This document shows, piece after piece, positions 55,750 to 64,000 of a stretch of 64,000 nucleotides of DNA. Every line of letters begins with the position of its first letter. Position 1 is the stretch's first letter. The position numbers and the translations under genes were made by a program. The stretch lies in contig JAUCBJ010008523.1 of NCBI GenBank assembly GCA_032718475.1, positions 1 through 64,000 on the forward strand. Direction: 5' to 3'. The notes beneath the pieces were generated by a model. It saw nothing but the letters and a program-made list of their open reading frames with translations, searched no databases and was not told the origin of the DNA. The DNA comes from Nemertoderma westbladi. Lineage: Eukaryota; Xenacoelomorpha; Nemertodermatida; Nemertodermatidae.

Positions 55750-57540
55750 ACATTGGTCCTTGCTCTATAGCCCACAGCAACAATGCTCTAGTGTCCATGT
55801 AAGGTGTAGGCAATCGGTCCTCCTCCTCAGGCATCCCAGCGAAGTCGCTAATGAGATCTTCCAATACACCGGATCCGATATTAACGATGCTCTTGTCGAG
55901 TACGACGTCGCGCACCGCCTTGGGTAACATTATAGCCTCTATGTTACAAGCTAGCTCCATGGATTTTACTATCCGCTTTATAATGGTGTGTCATTGTATC
56001 ATCCCCTCCGGCATCAGCATCTTACGGTTGCTCTGCTGTTGGCTGTAGACATGTAGCACTCCATCTGGCGCTCAAATTTGAATGGTTTTCGAAGTGAGGA
56101 TCTGCTGGTGGCTCCCTCCTTCATTGCCGTAGAACATGTATCTGTTCCTTCGCAGAGATCGACTCGTCGTGTCCCATTCGTCGAGTAAATCGTCAGTAGG
56201 GTTCCATATCCTTCCGATGGATTTCTTGTCATCGAGGCTAATAGGTTTCCCCATCCAATTGGTCGCGATGTCGGTGTCGGTCTCAAACGTGCCGACTCCG
56301 ATCCATAATCGAATCGTCCGTGTAAGATATCCTCGTAGGATTCAAGGTGCGATATCCGTCCCCACACGATCAAGTTCCTTAAAGTCAGTTATATATGGAG
56401 GCATGTTGCGTACGATTTTCTGGACTATTACTCTAAGCAACTCCGCAGCCTCTAACACATTGCTAGACGTTACCGATGGGAGGAAATCCAGGTTCGATAT
56501 GATCTCCGGAAGCTCCACTATAGGGATCTCGTAGGTCGTATCCTCTCTAATCGGTATGCTAATAGGAAAGTTGGTTGTCCTCGCGACCGGCACTACCACT
56601 TGGGTAGATTAGGGTTGAGGTTCTCACACATCATCTCGACATGAGGTATCTGTAGTCTTTGCGACAAACTTTGAGCGAAGGTAATGCTATTGAAGAGTTC
56701 AGGTGCCATCTCCTTGGTTCGGTTTGATCTAGGGATATCCAATAGAATGGTAGGCTCATGAGCCTTCCACTGTACTCCTCGATCTCGCTTTTCTCGTATG
56801 CCTTGTACGCCTTATATAGGCTAAGAGCTTTCCTCTTCACCTGTGTCGACTTGTTGGACTCGTCTATTATCATACTGTAGACGTCCGGTACAACTGGTTA
56901 GGGTTTGTAAATCACGATTTCGCCCACATTCGGTCCGCTCATCTTGAACGAGTGATACGGATTCGTCAAAGGGTATCTGCCTTCCTGATAATGCAGACTC
57001 TGATGGTTTGGACATTGGGCTAATATCTGATCGGGGTTCTCCAGGTTCAAGCGCATAGGGATTGTGTTGTCTTGCGCACGCATACATCCTCCACAATTAT
57101 AGAAGAGTTTATAAATGGAGAATGCTTCCTTAGTCTCCGGATCTGCTCCTCGAGCGCGTCTGTACTGGTGCATCCCGTCGAAGTCGTCCCTGGCTGCAGG
57201 CATGGGCTCACACGCCGTCTGATATTGCAGCATGTGGTATAATCGACATATATCTGTGTCGGGGTCCTTGCAGATGTCGCTGGCATCACACAACGCATCG
57301 TAGGGGTATTACGCGTTAAACTCTGTGCATAACTCCTCCGTTCTCTTGTTGTAAGCGTTTAGTCACTGTCGCATAACGCTTGGATCTGCCTTCGGCTTTG
57401 CGAGCTTGGCCATACTCCTTGCCATGCTCTCAACTCTGAACATGCTAAAATTCTTGGCACCATAACGGTTGAACGGTGCCTGGTGCTCTTGTTCTTGCGT
57501 GAATCCCTGTCATTGCTCCTTGTGGATCCTCTCTGACATT
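55750..57540 (-). pseudogene. Degenerate gag-like reading frame, upstream part
   Basis: Minus-strand frames run from a possible ATG at 57540 through 56898-57293 (131 open codons; words CRLYHMLQYQTACEPMPAAR, FNCGG-like FYNCGGCM), 56631-56873 (KALSLYKAYKAYEKSEIEEY), 56342-56599 (PIVELPEIISNLDFLPSVT), 56014-56373 and 55646-55960 (MPEEEDRLPTPYMDTRALLL), with stops and frameshifts between. Several stops look like single transitions (tga at Trp-like, taa at Gln-like positions). I recognise no family. Position, orientation and the zinc knuckles further downstream suggest the N-terminal part of a large gag-type protein. A virus-derived gene cannot be excluded. Confidence 0.4.
56749..56768. repeat. 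Dispersed 20-bp palindrome, copy 4
   Basis: ggtaggctcatgagccttcc: the perfect inner palindrome aggctcatgagcct, lying within the gag-like frame. Confidence 0.7.
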
Positions 57541-58237
57541 GTACGCATATATATTGATTACATATTGTTACGTTTATCTATACCATTGCGTTCTACTAGA
57601 GGAAGCACAAACAGAGGTTAGAGGTAATGAGACTTAGTGTTTTGTCGACTTTTGGCTCAACTTTGCTCTAAACCCCTTCCCATTTGACTAAGATTTAGGG
57701 TTCCACGTAATTTCGCACTGGCTCCTAATCAAAAAAAATGTGCAAAATGAACGATTTCGGGTAAACTAGCCGTCAGTCTAAATACTCACTTTTTATTCCC
57801 AAACTACTTCCCAAAATATAAAGCAGTCGAGGATTAGTCAGAGTAAAATATAATATTAGACACGACTATCAGAACAAGGCTGATTTTTATTTTTCAAAAA
57901 ATATTGGAAGGCTCGCAAGCCTTCCATCCATCCGCTCTTGCCCCCCCTAATTTTGGTCTCATCCGACCATATCCTAGAATCCGTCCACTGGAGAATCGTT
58001 TTTCTTAAAATTCGAAATCCAAATGGATTATCTAAAATTTTTTGAAAATTGTCTCACTTGTGTGTTCCAAGTGGAATTCCATTCCTTCTGTACACACAAA
58101 CCCGCTCCTATGTGATACATAAGGGTACTACCCTCAATGTTCACATATAAAGACAATGGAATTCCACCATTGTCTTTAACCTACAGTGTACAGGAGTATG
58201 GTAGGACTATGTGGCAACCATCAAGGGTCCCACATCA
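57541..58237. other. Non-coding spacer, possibly LTR of the BEL/Pao element
   Basis: It lies between the C-terminal end of BEL/Pao pol and the start of the gag-like frame. It contains palindrome copy 5 and an inverted repeat caatggaattccaccattg (58154-58172). I could not match it to 63712-64000, so an LTR is only inferred from position. Confidence 0.35.
57906..57925. repeat. Dispersed 20-bp palindrome, copy 5
   Basis: ggaaggctcgcaagccttcc, the most symmetrical copy: 8-bp arms ggaaggct / agccttcc around cgca. Confidence 0.7.
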
Positions 58238-58696
58238 CTACTTACGAAGTTTATGTGGAGATTTATAATCTCCCGTCTCGTTTCTAGTCTCCTCAAGGAG
58301 TACGACACGTTGTAAGGGTCTGTCTACAGTACGTCCATCAATTGTCCGTACAGCCACAGTCCGTATTACACCACCAGATGTTGGGTGTGTGGTCAAAATA
58401 ACTCCAGTCAACCAAAACCGTCTCTTCAAGTTAGTCTCTGCCAATATTACGTGATCACCATGCTTCAGAGAATGGGTAGTAAGATACAAGGTGGTCCTGG
58501 CTGAAATATAGGGCAAATAGTGCTTCTGCCATACTTCCCAAAACTTATTGGCTAACAACTGAGTGATTTTACAAGCTTTGTTGCCATAACTGTCGCTGTC
58601 TATGGGTACAGAAGTGGGCAACAGTGTTGTCGGCGCCTGCATAAGCAGGTGTGCTGGTGTCAAGGCAAACTGAGATTTTTTGTCATCTGGAATCAA
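58238..58696 (-). pseudogene. BEL/Pao pol C-terminal domain (DUF5641-like)
   Basis: About 150 open residues: ALTPAHLLM (family ALTPNHLL), ANKFWEVWQKHYLPYI (family FWxRWxxEYLP), HGDHVILAE, RRFWLTGVI, GGVIRTVAVRT and DRPLQRVVLLEE. This is the region after the integrase core in BEL/Pao polyproteins. The C-terminal stop at 58238 is probably native. Confidence 0.85.
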
Positions 58697-58813
58697 AGCG
58701 ATGGGTAGTATTTAGTACCGCTTCGATTTCTATCAACAACGTAGTCAGTTAGTCGTCTATTAGTATGAATTGCGTAGGTATTACTTTCGCCATTGCTGTT
58801 TTGATGGAGCCAA

Positions 58814-59188
58814 TCAATGCCAAACTCCGACTCTCCACGGACTGTCGGAAGGGTTGAAGTTCCAGACTATCTTGTGGGGATGTAGTTCGTCGGAGATTTG
58901 ATTGTGGTCCAACTTCTGTAAGGCTCTGGAGAATTCGTTCCTCACACCCACAAAGTTGGTCCCTTGGTTGCAGTGTATGGATTTGACCAATCCGTGTCTA
59001 GCGATAAATTGCCGTAAAGCTAGGATAAAAGTGTTGGTGGTTTGATCTGTTACGCATTCAATATGAACTGCTCTACTGGCCATGCAGGTAAAGATCAGTC
59101 CCCAATGTTTCACCTGTAAGCGTCCACGTTTTGCATTTATAGGTCCAAAACAGTCAATCCCCATCTCGGTAAATGGGGGTCTAAACAC
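58814..59188 (-). pseudogene. BEL/Pao integrase core
   Basis: About 120 residues of an rve integrase: FTEMGIDCFGPINAKRGR carries the first catalytic Asp; LIFTCMASRAVHIECV and FIARHG follow. The second motif reads IHCNQGTNFVG where the family has S-D-N-G-T-N, so the second catalytic Asp is replaced by Asn. WNFNPSDSPWRVGVWH closes the segment. The part carrying the third catalytic Glu (58700-58813) is broken. Confidence 0.85.
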
Positions 59189-59401
59189 CTGTAGTCTAGC
59201 TAGTGGTCATTCACTGATTGAACGTAGTGTGATACCTGTATTTACATTTTGATGGGCACAACCCATATTTGTAATACCTGTAGCGTAGCCACACTGTTGT
59301 CGTGGTGACTCAAAGAAGTCAAAGACGGTAAGTTGGTAATACCTAATGGGTTAATACTAGTCCGCTCCAATGGGGTAATTACAGAGTTGTAGTACATGTC
59401 A

Positions 59402-59925
59402 TTACATTCTGGTAGAATGTCTGGTGAATGGTCTGGAGACAGTCTGGTGAGATGTCTGGTGAAACACATCACGGAACATCTGGCAAAATACTCTGTTGTA
59501 TGTCCAAGAGAAAGTATGGCATAACGTCTGGCAGAATGTCTGATCTAAAATCTGGTTGACAGTCTGGCGAGATGTCTGGTAGAAAGTCCAGTTGACAGTC
59601 TGGCGAGATATCTGGTCGAAAGTCTGGAGATAAATCCAGCGAAATGTCTTGTGGAAAATCTGGTGAGATGTCTGGTAGACAATCGATCGAAAGGTCCAGA
59701 AAACAGTCTGGCAAAGAATTTGGCGAATAATCTGGTGGACAGTCTGGCGAACAATCTGGCGAAAGGTCTGGTAAACAATCTGGTGAAACGTCTGGTGAAC
59801 AATCTGGTGAAACGTCTGGTGAAATCCGCTGCAGAACATCCGGCGAAAGATTTGTTGGAACGTCTGGGAGAATGTCTGGTGAGACGTCTGGTGTAATGTC
59901 TGGTGGAGTGTCCAGGTTATTAGAT
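59402..59925 (-). repeat. 12-bp minisatellite coding S-P-D-x inside BEL/Pao pol
   Basis: About 43 degenerate copies of a 12-bp unit, on the plus strand gtctggtgaaac-like. On the minus strand one frame reads as S/L-P-D-x tetrapeptides (PDVSPDCSPDVSPDCLPDLS); the other two read TRLF and HQTV types. In that frame it follows on from recognisable pol (GPDFLQRPLDEW near 60070) and is followed by a short pol-like segment. The integrase zinc-binding part expected here is not seen. Confidence 0.8.
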
Positions 59926-60121
59926 TTTACTCGTCCTTGTTTCCTTTTGGCCTTCGTGCTGGCCTTTGCTTTCGACTTGACTACAGTATCGATTTTTATG
60001 TCGGCACCTCATGGTATGGTGTTCGATGTTGCGTCGAATAGCAGCAGCCATTCATCCAATGGTCGTTGTAGGAAGTCTGGTCCTTTAAACCAGAAGGACT
60101 TATTGTCTGGTTTACAAAGGT

Positions 60122-60454
60122 CTATGGGTAACATTCCCCGATGTCAGCCAGGTTCAGCTTCCCTGGGCAGTGACGCCAGTCCTGTTTGAGCAACCTGTCT
60201 AGTATTTCAACCCGTCTGTTGGCCACGAAAGTCTTGAACTGAAACGTCTCATTGTTGATATACCAAAGCACCAATGATTCGTCAGTCCAGTATGTGACTT
60301 TCAAGTTGGCCTCCAGCTCGCGTTGGACTAGACTGACGATGTCGGTAGATATCGTCCCGGCTTGAAGCTCTCCCCGAGGCAATGTCATATACTTCAGAGG
60401 CATTGTCTTAGCCGTTGAGGTAACGAAAGATACCTCGTAACTGTTCGATGTCAC
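60122..60454 (-). pseudogene. BEL/Pao RNase H domain
   Basis: About 110 residues with LPRGELQAG (catalytic Glu; family PRLELQAA), VTYWTDESLVLWYINNE (Asp), FKTFVANRRVEILD and WRHCPGKLNLAD. The order and spacing are as in BEL/Pao polyproteins. It would degrade the RNA strand during reverse transcription. Confidence 0.85.
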
Positions 60455-60577
60455 TTGTCTACGTAGGTATAAGGTAACCCCCAGCCCGTCCTTGCTAACA
60501 TCACTGAAGCTGTGAAGCTCCAGATCTGCAGGAAAGGTGGCCTGTAAGGGAAAGTATACCCTCGGGAAGGTATAGTC

Positions 60578-61378
60578 TTATAGGTTTTGTGCCTCCCAGT
60601 CCCTCCATTGCTCAGCTAGCTTTTCCGGGATGGGATCATCCCATTCCAGTCTGGCCTGCCAATTGCTGCGGAGTATGATCCTTGCGTGTAGGATCACTGG
60701 ACTGATAAAGCACAGTGGGTCATACAAACGACTCATGGTCGATAAGCAGGTCCTCTTTTTGAGAGGTCTCGTCTGGTCGTTGATCCTTACGCGCACCCTA
60801 AAGTTGTCGGTGTTTGGGTCCCAACTGAGTCCTAGGACTTTGGTCGTAGGCAGAGGTTCTAGGTTTAGATCTAGGTCACCCCCATTCTGGTCAGTAGGGT
60901 CAAATAAATTCACTAGGTCGGAGTTATTGGGGGCGAATTTGGTGAGGTGAAAGCCACCCTTGGCGAGACAGTCCTGGAGTTGGTGTGCCATGGTTGTAGC
61001 ATGCTCCAGAGTGTCGCAGCTCTTGAGGCCATCATCCACATAGAAATCCCGCTCCACTGTTCGAACCACATCTGGGTCTAACTTGTCGCGTCAGTATAAA
61101 GCTGTCTGCTTTAGGGCATACATGGTACAGTTGGGGCTGTGCCGGGCCCCGAAAACTCTTACCTGCATTTGGTAAGTTTCTGGCGGAAGGTTTCAATTTC
61201 CGTCTGGGTACCAAAGAAACCTCAAACTGTCCCTTTCCCACTCCAAAGCCTTAAGCTGGTGAAAAATGGCCTCTACGTCACAGGTGAAGGCCATCTTGCA
61301 TTGTCTGAAACGCATTAGGACTACCATGAGGTAATTGTTCATATTTGGCCCATCCATCAACTCGCTGTTCATGGACAT
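60578..61378 (-). pseudogene. BEL/Pao reverse transcriptase
   Basis: Two open pieces separated by frameshifts near 61070-61190. The upstream piece (61193-61378) has AFTCDVEAIFHQLKA (first catalytic Asp) and DSLRFLWYPDG. The downstream piece (60578-61069) has ERDFYVDDGLKSCDT, the catalytic YVDD box, then TKVLGLSWDPNTDNF and SRLYDPLCFISPVILHARI of the RT-RNase H connection. All visible catalytic aspartates are kept despite the frame breaks. Confidence 0.9.
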
Positions 61379-61484
61379 CCCCTGGTAAAGCGCGGTGCAG
61401 TCGTTTATGACTCATACCTTACCAGGTTTGTCCGGATGCCGTACAAAATGATGTGGCAGGTAATATGTTTAGTCTGTTGTTACC

Positions 61485-61811
61485 TCAGGGTTTGTCATCC
61501 TGATTGTGTATCCCTTTTGGAGATACGTCTGAAGCTGCACGTTGTCTGCGAATATGCAGAGTCCAAGATAGTGTATATGTGCTTCTCCCTCGTATTCCGG
61601 TGATCTTAATAGGAATTACGCTAAACCCTTTTAGCTGATTCTGTGTAAGGAGAGTTACAGATGGCTGTTCTTCCTCACCCGCATGCATGTAAAAGGTTTC
61701 GTCCTCTGAGTCGTCTTCGTCCAACGTTCCTGATTGGTCCATGTAGTCCGTGTAGAAGGTAAGGACTTCATGCGGTGCGCGCTCTTTATCAAGCGTGTTG
61801 CATTTCGCCAC
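61485..61811 (-). pseudogene. Gag-pol linker / protease region
   Basis: An open frame of 108 codons with an acidic stretch (DEDDSEDETFYMHAGEE) and VTLLTQNQLKGFSVIPIKI. It lies between the zinc knuckle and RT, where the BEL/Pao protease is expected. A clear D-S/T-G protease active site is not seen, so protease identity rests on position. Confidence 0.5.
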
Positions 61812-61829
61812 TTTATCAGGATATTCGTG

Positions 61830-62030
61830 TCAAAAACGCTTAGTCAGAGAATGGCTATTTGTGGGGAGCAACGCATCATGGTTGCATCCGCACAGAGGAC
61901 AAGTGTCGTCACCCAGACAGTCCTTCAGGACATGTCCAGGCATGGTACATCTCCAACAAGAATCCAACGGACGGATCTGGAACCTTCTCTCCTCCACTCC
62001 TAGATCCTTGAAGGCGCGACATCCGCGCAA
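61830..62030 (-). pseudogene. Gag zinc knuckle of BEL/Pao
   Basis: CWRCTMPGHVLKDC is a C-x2-C-x4-H-x4-C knuckle, followed by CPLCGCNHDALL, the second Cys/His cluster that typically follows in BEL/Pao Gag. Confidence 0.85.
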
Positions 62031-62353
62031 CTATGTCCGCTGTATTGTCTACCGTTCCGCTCACAGAACTAGCATCCAACAAATTCTGCCGACAACTGCT
62101 GGCGCGGCTGTTTGGTGCCAATAGGTGTCAGAACTTTAGAGGTATCCGTCGGTGTAGCATAAGTCATGGCTTTCGCATTCGTCGGAAGTTGTTTGGTCCG
62201 ATTTGGTGCTGCTATTGTGATCCCTTCTGACGCTATGTGATGGTAGTTCGACCGCATCTCTACTACGGCCTCCCATGAGATCAATTGGTAGATATCCGTT
62301 AATTTCAGCAGTCCACCAGCATCTTCACGCTGGTACTCTATCCTGTACCATTC

Positions 62354-62921
62354 TCAGCGCAACCGATGGTGGAGTCGGCCGATAATTCGGATTAGAACCA
62401 TCGGCGCGTTGGCGTATTCGAGTTGACCGATGGACCACAAAGTCCCTATAGCGTTCTTAATCTCATCTACCAATCGTAGAATATTGATGGGTTTTGAGAT
62501 GGGTCTGCCTCTACAGAGGTCTTCTATAATAGATTTAGTCATAGCGACGTTACCACCATATATGGAAAATAAATGGGTGTACGCTAGCTCGAAAGCGTTT
62601 GGAACACCAATTTAGGTCTCCACTAACCTCTTTGGTTCACCTGATAATACCTGAAGCAGATAGTTAAACTTCTCCGTCGAGGTGAAGGCATACATAGCGA
62701 TCTGAGACTCTACTACATAGTCTACCAGTACGCCAGTGTTTCGCGTTGCCAGAGAACTTCGGCGGTTGTTGTCGTGGTAATCTGGGTCTGGCCGCAAATT
62801 TAGCAATCTCGTTAACTATGTCTATTAGTCCGTATCCTTGTCCGGCAATATCGTTCAGTTGCTCTTGTTCGCGCATCGAGCTGAGCCAACCGCTCTGCCA
62901 TCTCAGTGAACTGTCTAGCAC
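62354..62921 (-). pseudogene. BEL/Pao gag core (DUF1759-like)
   Basis: Broken frames contain PPKFSGNAKHW (family PKFSGD..EW), FTSTEKFNYLLQVLSGEPKR (family S..EKFxYLxxxLxGEA) and AMTKSIIEDLCRGRPISKP. These are landmarks of the BEL/Pao capsid-region domain DUF1759. Frameshifts near 62740 and 62612 interrupt it. Confidence 0.85.
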
Positions 62922-62924
62922 TAA

Positions 62925-63711
62925 TCACCTCTGCCGGTTGCGGCGTGGGTTTCTGAACAGGTGTTTCTGATGGAGGGTTGTCAATGTACGGGTTCGTCGA
63001 TATTTCCTCCCGCTTGTAATCGCCTGCTGATCCAGTATGGAATATATCCTATTCTGTCGACTCCATATCGCTAGATGAATCGCTGTCGTCAGGATACGGT
63101 GGTTGGTGGGTTCGCGTTCGTGTATTATTCTAGTTGGCCACGTTCGTTTGGGTTCGGCGTCCACTGTTCTTCATCATTCTTCTTCATCATCCGACTTAAA
63201 CTGAATGAGACTTTCCCTTGCATTTACCAGTTTATCTATTATCTTTACATGATTTAAGTCGTTGCACGCAACTCTGCGAGTTCGTGTAAACCTTTGAGTT
63301 TATCTACGGAGGCATGTACCCTACTTTCTACTCTTACCTGCAGGGTGTAGAACTCATATCTCGACATCGGGGTGGTTAACTCGCATACGATGCGAAAACC
63401 TTCTCCGATATTTCGAGTTATATGAGCCATGTGTCCTCCTATACTCCTAATAACGTTCTCCTGGCTCCCAGTCGAACTTACCATGTCTGGTTCCCACAAT
63501 CTGGTTTGCGGGACTGTAAGGAAGTCTTCAGTTCTACAATTGCCACGCGCTACGGCTTCCGGTATTTCCATTGGTGGTCCGGTGACGCACGCGGTGTGAC
63601 ATCGGTAGAATCGCGAGTCCTCCTTCTTGGGCCGTCTACTGTCGATCTGTCTGCGTCACATGAGTCATAGTCGGTAGGTGAGTGTCTAGTTGAGTATGGT
63701 GTATCACTCAT
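62925..63711 (-). pseudogene. BEL/Pao gag N-terminal region
   Basis: An ATG at 63711 opens a frame of about 50 codons, then frame changes near 63575 and 63255 give further protein-like segments, including a helical VESRVHASVDKLKGLHELAELRA. It is low in conserved landmarks. The gag assignment follows from being directly upstream of the DUF1759-like core in the same orientation; the ATG is the first in a sensible context. Confidence 0.5.
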
Positions 63712-64000
63712 GTCTGTATTACACACGTCGAATACAGGTAATAAATGTCAAAATGTCGAAATGTCAAAAATGTTAAACTTACCTTGGTATATATGTATAC
63801 TATATATACCCTAACCGGTACAAATAAAATCAAAAGGTATATAATAAAATAATAATAATTCAGCCTACTGGCTAAATCTGTACAAATAAGGGAGATAGCG
63901 GTATACGCTACCAAAATATAGATCAACAAGTACAAATAATAGGCAAAACAGCAACTACTAGGGGAAAATATGTAGTAACAAATGCATAAATTAGACAGTG
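63712..64000 (-). promoter_or_regulatory. Possible 5' leader / LTR with TATA-like sequence
   Basis: AT-rich, non-coding, directly upstream of the presumed gag start. It contains a TATA-rich run (tatactatatatacc, 63796-63810). It is cut by the window edge, so neither an LTR boundary nor a primer-binding site could be confirmed. Confidence 0.3.

Larger units (their letters stand above)
58238..63711 (-). mobile_element. Degenerate BEL/Pao LTR retrotransposon
   Basis: Minus-strand order from 63711 down: gag N-terminus, DUF1759-type gag core, CCHC knuckle, protease-region linker, reverse transcriptase with YVDD, RNase H, tetrapeptide minisatellite, integrase core and the C-terminal domain seen after BEL/Pao integrase. 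The order is canonical for BEL/Pao. At least eight frame breaks, a replaced integrase aspartate and missing integrase parts make it dead. Clear LTRs were not found; candidates are 63712-64000 and 57541-58237. Confidence 0.85.

Noticed and set aside
59651-59896. Plus-strand frame LVNNLVKRLVNNL as a coiled-coil or amphipathic protein
   Set aside because: It is the antisense shadow of the 12-bp minisatellite in BEL/Pao pol.

Overview
The window looks like a repeat-dominated stretch of an invertebrate animal genome. The evidence is eukaryotic throughout: a BEL/Pao LTR retrotransposon, two non-LTR retrotransposon fragments, a TAA-flanked (PIF/Harbinger-like) and a TTAA-flanked non-autonomous DNA element, a WD40 exon fragment, and exon-like blocks with canonical splice sites. 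I cannot name the species. There is no bacterial operon structure, and I recognise no complete intact host gene, tRNA or rRNA.

Layout. 1-6283 is a 54-bp satellite, split at 4201-5550 by an inserted element flanked by a 7-bp direct duplication. 6284-13775 holds degenerate hexamer arrays: a GGTATY-type array to about 8455, then two GGTACY-type arrays separated by a 280-bp island. 13776-15190 is AT-rich with nothing recognisable. 15198-15866 (minus strand) carries a 5'-truncated LINE reverse-transcriptase end abutting a WD40 exon fragment. A 37-bp minisatellite occurs three times (15867-16135, 19437-25772, 48479-49032), each time followed on the right by the same flank of about 480 bp. A TAA-flanked MITE sits in the first flank copy.

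27299-48478 is the most unusual part. Nine copies of a 129-bp block, each with a consensus splice acceptor before it and a donor after it and all encoding an uninterrupted 43-residue acidic peptide, are separated by 1-4 kb of a 30-bp minisatellite. The layout fits a tandemly amplified, phase-neutral cassette exon whose introns are almost entirely minisatellite. The same perfect 10-bp-stem hairpin lies 48 nt upstream of eight of the nine blocks.

49033-64000 is a graveyard of elements, mostly on the minus strand. It holds a duplicated flank, a foldback element, and a heavily mutated gag-like reading frame with two zinc knuckles (about 51700-57540). That frame is interrupted by an RTE-like LINE and by a TTAA-flanked MITE with homopolymer G ends. 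Last comes a degenerate BEL/Pao element (58238-63711) with recognisable gag, zinc knuckle, reverse transcriptase, RNase H, integrase and C-terminal segments, plus an in-frame tetrapeptide-coding minisatellite inside pol. A 20-bp palindrome recurs five times between 51581 and 57925. The very long open frames across the arrays come from unit lengths and stop-free units and are not annotated as genes.
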